From an archaeon (lineage in GTDB: Archaea > Micrarchaeota > Micrarchaeia > CAILAH01): 32,616 bases of DNA. The notes beneath the pieces were generated by a model. It saw only the letters and a program-made list of their open reading frames with translations, did not search any database and was not told the origin of the DNA. The DNA lies in assembly GCA_024274875.1 (NCBI GenBank), contig JAJSAH010000019.1, forward strand, positions 1 to 32,616, read 5' to 3'. A program made the position numbers and the translations under genes. Within the stretch, counting starts at the first letter, position 1, and each line of letters begins with the position of its first letter. This document shows positions 1 through 6,949 of the stretch, piece after piece.

Positions 1-2
1 AA

Positions 3-65
3 CTCAATGCGAATATTGATGAGGTTATTGCATTACTGCCTGCTGGAGAAACAGATATAGCATAA
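3..65 (+). CDS. C-terminal end of an unknown protein (partial)
   Basis: Frame 3 is open from the window edge and encodes about 20 residues ending ALLPAGETDIA before TAA. The other two forward frames contain early stops or less protein-like sequence. The start lies outside the window, so no function can be given. The composition resembles a genuine protein tail, but so short a stretch is weak evidence. Confidence 0.4.
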   Translation, partial: LNANIDEVIALLPAGETDIA

Positions 66-72
66 ATATCTA

Positions 73-202
73 ATTTGCAAGGCGGGTGCGCGAATGAAAT
101 GAGTGCTCCCACCGGGATCGAGGTTTGCGAAGCAAAGCGAGAGTGGCAAATCGAAGATTTGCAAGGCGGGTGCGCGAATGAAATGAGTGCTCCCGCCGGG
201 AT
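73..202. repeat. 46-bp direct repeat copying the tRNA-Glu 3' end
   Basis: Two copies, 73-118 and 157-202, match at 45 of 46 positions (A111 against G195). The second copy covers the last 15 nt of tRNA-Glu plus 31 bp downstream of it. The first copy is therefore a displaced tRNA 3' end. Between them lie two perfect hairpins with GAA loops, TTTGCGAAGCAAA (124-136) and GCAAATCGAAGATTTGC (146-162). Duplicated tRNA 3' ends are the usual mark of integrase attachment sites, but the copies are only 84 bp apart, so a scar or local duplication is equally possible. Confidence 0.75.
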
Positions 203-282
203 TTGAACCCGGGTCTCAGCCTATCCTTGCGCTTGCAGCGCACGAAAGGGCCGCATCCTTGACCGGACTAGACGACAGGAGC
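188..282 (-). tRNA. tRNA-Glu (anticodon TTC) with a 20-nt intron
   Basis: The minus strand reads acceptor GCTCCTG paired with CGGGAGC, discriminator A, and a T arm CCGGG-TTCAAAT-CCCGG. The anticodon stem is CGGCC/GGCTG with loop CTTTCG+A, giving anticodon TTC. A 20-nt intron (223-242) sits at the canonical 37/38 position. It forms a bulge-helix-bulge: central helix CTTT/AAGG, 3-nt bulges CGT and ATA, and a GCGC/GCGC intron hairpin. CCA is not encoded. The mature length is 75 nt. The 3' end is duplicated downstream (see the direct repeat). Confidence 0.93.
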
Positions 283-364
283 GATGTTCTGATGCATAAA
301 CAATCTCGGATAAGTTTGGACGCATATAATTAAATAATTATTTCGCACGAGAGATATCGGAATG

Positions 365-373
365 TTTATATAA
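365..373 (+). promoter_or_regulatory. TATA box of the GGDEF-pus10-prepilin peptidase operon
   Basis: TTTATATAA is centred about 27 nt upstream of the ATG at 395. This is the spacing expected for a leaderless archaeal transcript. No Shine-Dalgarno precedes the ATG, which agrees with leaderless translation. Confidence 0.65.
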
Positions 374-394
374 AGATTTTGATAAATTTCCGCC

Positions 395-1579
395 ATGCGA
401 ACAAAAAACATAGATATCAGAACCCGTTCAGTGTTAAGAAAAGGAATATTCGAAAGAATATTTAAGAGAAGGAATGCAGATGCAGGGAGAGCATTAAGCA
501 CTTCTTTGTATGAGCTCATCGCAAAAAGCACATTTGAGGAAGAAAGCTTGAATGAGGTTATACGAATCATATTCAACACATTGCAAGGGGAATTTTCTGT
601 ATACTTGCACATGATTAATTACGAGGATGAATGCATCGACCCGCACGCAAGATACAGCATAGTTAATGAAGAGATGGTTATCAAATGCCCTGCATACATT
701 CCAACTTTATTAGGGAAACTGAACCCTTTTCAACCAAATCGAAACCTTGGCGCATACTGGAACTGCCAAAGAAACATTATGTATACATTCACGCTAATCC
801 CGCACGATTTCAATATTGTCAGTAATGACACTCATGGGCTTTCTCTTCATCAGCCAGTGGGGATTATAACACCAATGGTATTCCAAAAAAAATGCCTGGG
901 GATGCTTGAAATCAGCGGAACCAACATAGGTTTTAATGGGCATAGTGAAAAAGAGCCGTTCAACTTGCTTTTATATTCAGCAAGCGTTGCGCGGATCATC
1001 GCGATGCACTTAGAATTGCAAAGCGATCCTTTGACATCGCTCAAAACAAGAAGAAGGTATGATGTAGAGCTTCCTATGAAGATATTGCGCGCAATCAACT
1101 CGGGAAATCCGCTCTCGTTAATATACATAGATGCTGATCATTTTAAATCAGTGAATGACACATATGGGCATGGCGCGGGCGATTCATTGCTGAGATTCCT
1201 TGCAAAGCAGTTATCTAATTCAATAAGAATGAGCGAGTGCGAAGTGTTCAGGATAGGCGGTGAAGAATTTGCAATCATCGCTAATGTTGATAGAGATGAT
1301 GCAATTTGCATTGCCAATCGCATCTCAGAATCTGTGAAAAAAGGCATTAAGATACGCGATAATGATGGAAATGTTCATCTAATCAAGCCAACAGTAAGCA
1401 TAGGTATCGCTACGCTGGAGCACGAACCATTAAAAGATAATTTCAGCATACGCAGAATATGCGAAACGATGGCAAGATATGCAGATAATGCATTGTATGC
1501 TGCCAAGAATGAATACGGAAGAGATTGCATAGTGCTAAGAACGCGGGAGAAGGGTTCAATCATACTTAAAAAAGTGTGA
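395..1579 (+). CDS. GGDEF-domain protein, predicted diguanylate cyclase with N-terminal GAF-like sensor
   Basis: Residues about 211-385 form a complete GGDEF domain. It begins with DPLTSLKTRRR, has the metal-binding stretch IYIDADHFKSVNDTYGH (D246), the active-site signature RIGGEEF (288-292), TVSIGIA, and ends with ADNALYAAKNEYGRD. All residues expected of an active enzyme making cyclic di-GMP from two GTP appear present. The usual inhibitory I-site RxxD five residues before GGEEF is not preserved; the nearest match is RMSE, shifted by one. Residues about 40-205 resemble a GAF-type sensor, at low confidence. There is no signal peptide or membrane segment, so the protein is probably cytosolic. 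It is the first gene of an operon with pus10 (21 nt to the chosen start) and a prepilin peptidase. GGDEF proteins are rare in archaea, so bacterial ancestry is plausible. The start has a TATA box at leaderless distance. Confidence 0.9.
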   Translation: MRTKNIDIRTRSVLRKGIFERIFKRRNADAGRALSTSLYELIAKSTFEEESLNEVIRIIFNTLQGEFSVYLHMINYEDECIDPHARYSIVNEEMVIKCPAYIPTLLGKLNPFQPNRNLGAYWNCQRNIMYTFTLIPHDFNIVSNDTHGLSLHQPVGIITPMVFQKKCLGMLEISGTNIGFNGHSEKEPFNLLLYSASVARIIAMHLELQSDPLTSLKTRRRYDVELPMKILRAINSGNPLSLIYIDADHFKSVNDTYGHGAGDSLLRFLAKQLSNSIRMSECEVFRIGGEEFAIIANVDRDDAICIANRISESVKKGIKIRDNDGNVHLIKPTVSIGIATLEHEPLKDNFSIRRICETMARYADNALYAAKNEYGRDCIVLRTREKGSIILKKV

Positions 1580-1600
1580 TGAATATAATGAGTGTTTTCT

Positions 1601-2584
1601 ATGGGCAGCAAACGCGCGAATGAAATAGAAAAATTAGTTAATATGGCTTTAGAATGCGCATCAGGCATTCAATATAATTCATTCACAACTTCGGTCAGAG
1701 TTCCTAAAGAATGGTTGAAAGAGGAGGAGGACCTAATTAAACGGGAGGGGTTGCGAAGCAATTCATTGAAAAGCGAGCTTAACAGGAGAGCGAGAGAGAT
1801 TATTTGCAATAAGACCGGAAAAGAGGCGAAAGCCGAAGGAGATATCATGTTTGTGTTCGATCTTAGATCGCATGATTGCAGTGTAAAAATAAATCCTATC
1901 TTCCTGCTGTGCAGATATAATAAATATTCGCGCAATCTTTCGCAGACGCGGTGGGACAAGTATAAATCTGTTGAGGATTATATTGTTGATGCAGCTGGCG
2001 TATTGTTTAATTCTGATAATGCATACCTCCACGGTGCAGGGAGAGAAGATGTTGATGTGCAAATGCTCGGTGATGGGAGGTTGTGCGTTATAGAGATAGA
2101 AAACCCTAAAACAAGAGATGTTGATTTAGATGCATTTGAAAAACTGGTTCTAGAATTATCAAAAGGTGATGTTGAACTGCAAGTGCTGAAAAGAGTTAAT
2201 AGGCCATTTGTAAGCATAGTAAAACTTGCTAGATTAGATAAATTGTATGAGGCAGTCGTTGAGTTTAATGAAGATGTAAATGAGCAAACATTAAAGAACA
2301 TCTGCGTAATAGAAAGGGTTGAGCAGAGAACTCCGCTGAGAGTAGTGCACAGGAGAGCTGATAAGGTTAGAGTAAGGGAAATTAAATCGGTTCATGCTAA
2401 AAAACTAAATGGAACCTATTCATTTATTATTAGGTGTGAGTCAGGGACATACATCAAAGAACTCATCAGCGGCGATGATGGGAGAACATGCCCAAGCTTT
2501 TCAAGCATTGCAGGTTGCCATGCTAAGTGCGTGCAGTTAGATGTTATAAAACTATTTGATGAATATATTGTAGATTGGTGGTAG
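1601..2584 (+). CDS. pus10: tRNA pseudouridine synthase Pus10 (U54/U55), lacking the N-terminal zinc module
   Basis: Pus10 makes pseudouridine 54 and/or 55 in the tRNA T loop of archaea. The catalytic core is clear: HGAGREDVDVQML contains the active-site Asp, followed by VIEIENPKTR, a Leu-rich region, HRRADKVR, and the C-terminal YIKELISGDDGRTCPS. The upstream part (NPIFLLCRYNKYSRNLSQTRW) matches the THUMP-like region. At about 327 residues it is shorter than usual family members (400 or more), and the N-terminal cysteine zinc module is absent. There is no room for it because the GGDEF gene ends 21 nt upstream. GTG at 1592 is an alternative start in the same frame, and neither start has a clear Shine-Dalgarno. 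It ends in TAG, with the next ATG 1 nt later. Confidence 0.88.
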   Translation: MGSKRANEIEKLVNMALECASGIQYNSFTTSVRVPKEWLKEEEDLIKREGLRSNSLKSELNRRAREIICNKTGKEAKAEGDIMFVFDLRSHDCSVKINPIFLLCRYNKYSRNLSQTRWDKYKSVEDYIVDAAGVLFNSDNAYLHGAGREDVDVQMLGDGRLCVIEIENPKTRDVDLDAFEKLVLELSKGDVELQVLKRVNRPFVSIVKLARLDKLYEAVVEFNEDVNEQTLKNICVIERVEQRTPLRVVHRRADKVRVREIKSVHAKKLNGTYSFIIRCESGTYIKELISGDDGRTCPSFSSIAGCHAKCVQLDVIKLFDEYIVDWW

Positions 2585-2585
2585 G

Positions 2586-3356
2586 ATGCTCGAATTTGCG
2601 ATCGCAATATTGTTTCTTGGTGTCGCTTCATACTATGATTTGTTCAAAAAGCGCGTAATTCCTGATTGGTTGTCATATTCGTTTGTAGCAGTATGCCTGC
2701 TGTATATGTTTTTTATGGAAGGAATAATTGCAGTAAAGATTGGAGCTGCTGCAGGAATATTTGCGTTAGGGTATCTTATATATAGGTTGGGGTACATAGG
2801 AGGGGCTGATGTGTTATTCATAAGCGGTTTGATGCTTCTCCTGCCCCTGCAGATTGGCGCAACTCCATCCATAATTATTGTGCTCCTGCTCTCAGCATTG
2901 CTTATGGCAGTATATTTAGAAGCATCGTACTTATCCAAGAACCGCAACCTGAACCCAAAAATGCAGGATATGATTACTGCATTTGTATGGATTGTTGGGT
3001 ATGGAATAATTGCATACATCATGCACTCCATATATCTTGACTGGCTGGCGCTGCTTGCTATAGTTGTTGGTGTAATCTCAGCAATATTCGCGCTCATTAA
3101 AAACGACTTAACAAAGAGCATGATTACGTGGGTTAAGCCCAACCAGATTATTGAGGAAGATATACTGGCTGTTGAAGAGATGGATAAAAAGATTATTGAA
3201 AAGCTTAAGCTTGAGAGACTGCTCACCGCAAAACAAATCAGCAAAATAAAGAAAGCGAAGATCTCAAAAGTTCCTGTGTATGGAAAACTGCCACCTTACA
3301 TGCCGTTCATACTCATAAGCGTAATCGGAGCGCTCGCTATGTCAATTATGCTGTAA
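2586..3356 (+). CDS. type IV prepilin/prearchaellin peptidase, A24 family
   Basis: This is a polytopic membrane aspartyl protease that removes class III signal peptides from archaellins, pilins and related surface subunits. The two catalytic aspartates are recognisable: YYDLFKKRVIPDW near residue 19 and IGGADV near residue 75, the GxGD-type motif in its common archaeal GGAD form. Several hydrophobic helices follow, including a last one at the C-terminus (PFILISVIGALAMSIML). A charged cytosolic stretch rich in Lys and Glu precedes that helix. It starts 1 nt after the pus10 stop, so it is translated from the GGDEF operon. No pilin or archaellin gene lies in the window, so its substrate is unknown. 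Confidence 0.85.
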   Translation: MLEFAIAILFLGVASYYDLFKKRVIPDWLSYSFVAVCLLYMFFMEGIIAVKIGAAAGIFALGYLIYRLGYIGGADVLFISGLMLLLPLQIGATPSIIIVLLLSALLMAVYLEASYLSKNRNLNPKMQDMITAFVWIVGYGIIAYIMHSIYLDWLALLAIVVGVISAIFALIKNDLTKSMITWVKPNQIIEEDILAVEEMDKKIIEKLKLERLLTAKQISKIKKAKISKVPVYGKLPPYMPFILISVIGALAMSIML

Positions 3357-3442
3357 TATTACAAAAATAAAAATCATGGAAGGACTTTATTATTCTCAAT
3401 CTTGTCTTTCACATATTCTCCAACGAAAGTGAGCTTTTTGCC

Positions 3443-4486
3443 CTACAACGCATCCTGCTCAAGTTTTTTCTTTGTTTTGAGCACAATATCGAGCTCCTCA
3501 ACCCATTCCTTATGCCTGGAAATCCAAGGGTATGATTTCATTTCTTCTGCGCGCTTAATATCAACATCCTTAGCTTTTATAGTAAGCTTATTCAAGAAAT
3601 CATACTCGTTAATGTCAGACATCGTAACCCCAATAAACCTTGCTTCTGGAGTTGCCAAATGCTTCGTAAGGTATGCAAGATTCATCGAACCTGTCTTAAT
3701 CGCCCAATATATATACCACCCCCATGCATCGCAATCAGTGAACACATATACAGGCAATTTCATATCAGCAAGCTTGCGTATCAACCTTCTCGTTCCCCTA
3801 GAGGCCTGGCCCTTAGGAGTAATCAGTATGCAGTTGTTCTTCTTCCAGAACTTATCTTCATTCAGCCTCTGCCACAGCGCATCCTTCTCTACCACCAGCA
3901 CATAATCGGCATTCACATCAACAAATTCCATATCATTATCAACATCGCTCGGGATCATCCAACCGCTCCTTCCTTGTTTGCTTGCATCTATGGTATTCTC
4001 TTCGCCTCCGAACCTATCCTTAATTATCATGTTTCCGGCAACCACTCCTTTTCGGTCCGTGCTTAAGTTGAAATCCTCGCGCTTTAGGTCAAGCGACGCT
4101 TCAAGGTCTTCAATAAGAGGGTTCGATTCTGACTGCTCGCTGAACAACTCTTCATCAAGATCCTCGCCTAAACTGAACTTGAGCTGGTAGAACAAACCTC
4201 TGATGCTCGTGTGCAACCCCTCTTCAAGAAATTTCTTCAGTTTGGCTGCTATTGCAATCGTCTGCATAAATTTCTTGGCCTGCGAGACATGAACGAATGT
4301 TCTTTTCTCCTTCTTGTCTCCAAGAACAAGAGTACCAGTATCTTCACTGAATGACACATTTGACCTGCTGCGCACAGGAGCATAAAATGAAGGAGATGTA
4401 TCCGAGTTAATTTCCTGAAGAGTCTCCCTGCCAAGGTTAACCAATCTTTCATAAGCAACATTATCTACTTTCCTGCCTTTCACCAT
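3443..4486 (-). CDS. top6A: DNA topoisomerase VI subunit A, reading frame closed by a TAG before its conserved tail
   Basis: This is the DNA-cleaving subunit of type IIB topoisomerase VI, related to Spo11. The catalytic tyrosine sits in SIRGLFYQLKFSL; the family usually has RDLYY, so the Asp is Gly here. The Toprim acidic residues are in VLVVEKDALW (Glu) and VFTDCDAWGW (DxD). ATG at 4486 is chosen because AGGTGA lies 5 nt upstream; GTG 4495 and ATG 4492 are in frame but lack such spacing. The ORF ends at TAG (3443-3445). The same frame then continues for 22 codons (GKKLTFVGEYVKDKIENN...) to TGA at 3374-3376, followed by a T-rich stretch. From memory, that tail resembles the usual Top6A C-terminus, and with it the length (about 370) matches the family. 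It follows top6B in the operon. Confidence 0.93.
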   Translation of the reverse strand: MVKGRKVDNVAYERLVNLGRETLQEINSDTSPSFYAPVRSRSNVSFSEDTGTLVLGDKKEKRTFVHVSQAKKFMQTIAIAAKLKKFLEEGLHTSIRGLFYQLKFSLGEDLDEELFSEQSESNPLIEDLEASLDLKREDFNLSTDRKGVVAGNMIIKDRFGGEENTIDASKQGRSGWMIPSDVDNDMEFVDVNADYVLVVEKDALWQRLNEDKFWKKNNCILITPKGQASRGTRRLIRKLADMKLPVYVFTDCDAWGWYIYWAIKTGSMNLAYLTKHLATPEARFIGVTMSDINEYDFLNKLTIKAKDVDIKRAEEMKSYPWISRHKEWVEELDIVLKTKKKLEQDAL

Positions 4487-4499
4487 AAACATCACCTAT

Positions 4500-6167
4500 T
4501 TACATGTCCTCCTCATCAAATTCTATCCCGCCCTCTTCATCAGATTTTCCTTCCTCACCAGATGATTCCTCAACCATAATCTTTCTTAACTTGACCTCTT
4601 TCTTTTCCTCAGCTTCCTCGGCTTTGAACTTCTCAAAAACCATCTTAGTGAGCTTTTTTTCTAGCATTTCAGGGTCGCCGCTGTTAGCAAGCAAAGGAAG
4701 GTTCAGAGCCAATTGGTGTATGTATCTCAATATAGCCTTCCGCTTCGCCTCCTTCCTTGCAACCCTTACCTTGCCCAACAAATACCTATTAAGGTCTCTT
4801 GCAACATCCATCACAGCAAACTTAATCTCATCCAACACCTCGGGTTCAGAAGCGATGGATTGCTTTCCAGCTCCAGTATATGGAACGAACGCCGAAACCA
4901 CATTCACAAATATAGATATTGGAGCGTTCTCGAAATCTTTTACCTCATACCTCTTCCAATCAACGCTCTTTATGGCTTTTGTGATAGCACAGCCGCCAGC
5001 ATCGAACAGCAATGGAGATCTGTTAGCAAACCTCATTATCTCAGCATTTGTGCTTCCCGTGCGCCTGCCTGCGCCACCACCGTAAGCAATCGCAACCTCT
5101 ACTATAAACGGCACGCCGCCCTTGTACACTTTAGGAGGCCTGGAACGGACTGATACAAATTCCGGGTTGAGCAAACTTCTCAGCGCGATCTCAACCTGCT
5201 CTTTTCCAATAGGCCTCAAACCATCAGCGGACGGCGCAATCCATTTTATGCGCTTGAACGCTTTCACAAGCCTGCGGGCATCCTCCCACGCAATATCCTT
5301 TGGGGATATGTCAAAATCAAGCTGCGGCAGAAGCGATTTAAGCTCCTCAACTTTTGAAGATGACACACGTGCCAACTCAGAAGTTAAGAATGAACTAATC
5401 TTTCTTGCAGGAGATATCCTCATCATGTTGTACAACACATGGGGCTCCAATCCAAGAGGATGAGGCAGCACTTCGTGCGGCCTGTCAGGCATCACATCAG
5501 AAACCCTCGGAAACCTTACTTTCCTGCCTTCTGGATCGATGAACAATATCTCTGCATGAGGGTTTGCAATCGCAGTTCGCTTTAAATATTCCAACGGGCC
5601 GTAATCGCTGCGATCATACTTAACATCAGCAAATTCCGCGGTTATTTCTATGCCTCTGTATTCTGCATCATACTCGGTTATATCAGATACCGTCGGCTCG
5701 TTCGTTTTCACATTAATCGAAACATTGCACTCTATAACTTTCCCGTTACCAGTCGAGGTTTTTATATGAACAGGTTTGCCGCTCGTTAATTGAGCAAACA
5801 TAGTGCATCCCGCTGCTCCTATGCCTTGCTGTCCTCTCTGCTGCATATACCTGTGAAACTTCGTCCCTGCAAGCATCATGCCCAGGGCCTTTCCCACATG
5901 ATCCAGCGGGATCCCAGGACCATTATCCGAAACCTTAACGAGCACATTATCATCTGGCAAAGTTGTGATTTTAACAGTAATGTCGGGAAGAATGCCTGCC
6001 TCTTCACACGCATCTAACGAATTAGTTACATATTCATGTATAACTGTGGTCAGCGACCGCACCTTGCCAGAAAAGCCAAGCATCTGCTTGTTCTTGGTGA
6101 AGAACTCAGCAACAGAATGCTCCCTAAACTCCTCAAATATCTCCTTTGCCTCCTTAATCTCAGACAT
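4500..6167 (-). CDS. top6B: DNA topoisomerase VI subunit B (GHKL ATPase)
   Basis: This is the ATP-binding subunit that dimerises on ATP and drives strand passage with Top6A. The GHKL signature is complete: HEYVTNSLDACEEAG (N box), VSDNGPGIP (G1) and GQQGIGAAG (G2). A helix-two-turn-helix and the transducer domain follow, including a NRSPLLFDAGGCAI-type segment. The acidic, Glu-rich C-terminal tail (EESSGEEGKSDEEGG) is probably disordered. ATG at 6167 (MSEIKE) is chosen because GGTGA lies 5 nt upstream; the ORF track start 9 nt earlier is GTG. The gene overlaps the end of the KH gene by 8 nt, and top6A starts 14 nt after its stop, so the three genes are co-translated. Confidence 0.96.
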   Translation of the reverse strand: MSEIKEAKEIFEEFREHSVAEFFTKNKQMLGFSGKVRSLTTVIHEYVTNSLDACEEAGILPDITVKITTLPDDNVLVKVSDNGPGIPLDHVGKALGMMLAGTKFHRYMQQRGQQGIGAAGCTMFAQLTSGKPVHIKTSTGNGKVIECNVSINVKTNEPTVSDITEYDAEYRGIEITAEFADVKYDRSDYGPLEYLKRTAIANPHAEILFIDPEGRKVRFPRVSDVMPDRPHEVLPHPLGLEPHVLYNMMRISPARKISSFLTSELARVSSSKVEELKSLLPQLDFDISPKDIAWEDARRLVKAFKRIKWIAPSADGLRPIGKEQVEIALRSLLNPEFVSVRSRPPKVYKGGVPFIVEVAIAYGGGAGRRTGSTNAEIMRFANRSPLLFDAGGCAITKAIKSVDWKRYEVKDFENAPISIFVNVVSAFVPYTGAGKQSIASEPEVLDEIKFAVMDVARDLNRYLLGKVRVARKEAKRKAILRYIHQLALNLPLLANSGDPEMLEKKLTKMVFEKFKAEEAEEKKEVKLRKIMVEESSGEEGKSDEEGGIEFDEEDM

Positions 6168-6699
6168 CCATTTCACCTTTCCACAATCTCATTTTAGATT
6201 CCTTAATGGTGCGCCTGCCTGCTTCTAAAAGCCTGTACACTTTTTTATGCGGCGCGCCTCTTATAAGAGCATTTACCGCCTCAGACGCCAACTCCACTCC
6301 TTCAATAGCTCCAATTATAATTATTTTATCTTCGAACATATTTATATCAGTTTCGGTAATATCCTCCATAAACAGCTTCATCTTTCCATTTGAGCCAATA
6401 ATCCTTCCCATTATCCTGCGCACATCCTTCTTGGATCTTAAAATCTCGCTTAAATCGATTATTTTTAGCACATATGAATCTGAAAAAAGCTTGAAAGCGG
6501 TTTTTGAATCAACACCCCCTACTGCCATGCTCTTTATAACATCGCTGCATTTCATCTCCATATACGGATCATCGCAGCTGAACTCAATTGCCATCTTATC
6601 CTTGTTTACAATTATGCGAATGCCTTTATCCTCAAACCTCTTTATCACTGCAGGGTTAAACCTTCTGAGGTTTTTGGAGTTCAAAGCAATAATTTGCAT
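6160..6699 (-). CDS. KH-domain RNA-binding protein, Dim2/Pno1-like
   Basis: The second half contains a KH motif, IMGRIIGSNGKMKLFMEDIT, followed by the typical ALIRGAPHKKVYRLLEAGRR tail of archaeal Dim2/Pno1 proteins. These act in small-subunit rRNA processing and assembly. The first half is a degenerate KH-like repeat. At 179 residues the length is typical. In many archaea the order is rio1, KH, top6B, top6A; here the last three are kept and rio1 is not next to them. The ATG has a TATA box about 22-24 nt upstream, so this is the first gene of the operon. Confidence 0.85.
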   Translation of the reverse strand: MQIIALNSKNLRRFNPAVIKRFEDKGIRIIVNKDKMAIEFSCDDPYMEMKCSDVIKSMAVGGVDSKTAFKLFSDSYVLKIIDLSEILRSKKDVRRIMGRIIGSNGKMKLFMEDITETDINMFEDKIIIIGAIEGVELASEAVNALIRGAPHKKVYRLLEAGRRTIKESKMRLWKGEMDV

Positions 6700-6713
6700 A
6701 GTTTATTCAGAGA

Positions 6714-6729
6714 TATAATATATATAAAA
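6714..6729 (-). promoter_or_regulatory. TATA box of the KH-top6B-top6A operon
   Basis: On the minus strand TTTTATATATATTATA is centred about 22 nt before the KH-gene ATG (6699), consistent with a leaderless or near-leaderless transcript. It is the only strong TATA match upstream of the operon. Confidence 0.6.
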
Positions 6730-6949
6730 CTCTCGCGCCAAATGAAAAAAAGAGTTAAAGCACTAAATAAATGAAACAAAGATAGGATAGGCATTTATAT
6801 GAAAAACACAGAGTTTTAATCACTTATTTGCTTAAAACAGCCAAACTGAGCGTTTTTTCCCTTTTTTAAGGAATATGAAATCATCTCCGAAGATATATAA
6901 ATCGTCTGAAATTGCTTCCTTATAAAAATAACACACTAATTCATAAAGG

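Noticed and set aside
268-612. 114-residue ORF overlapping the GGDEF start and the tRNA-Glu 5' end on the minus strand
   Set aside because: It is antisense to the GGDEF gene, overlaps a tRNA gene and has no recognisable protein features.
2633-3244. 203-residue ORF opposite the prepilin peptidase
   Set aside because: Antisense shadow; the plus strand has catalytic motifs and membrane helices, while the minus strand is low-complexity Ser/Ile.
4504-5085. 193-residue ORF opposite top6B
   Set aside because: It is the antisense shadow of the top6B C-terminal half, which has full family support. The serine-rich composition is the reverse reading of acidic codons.
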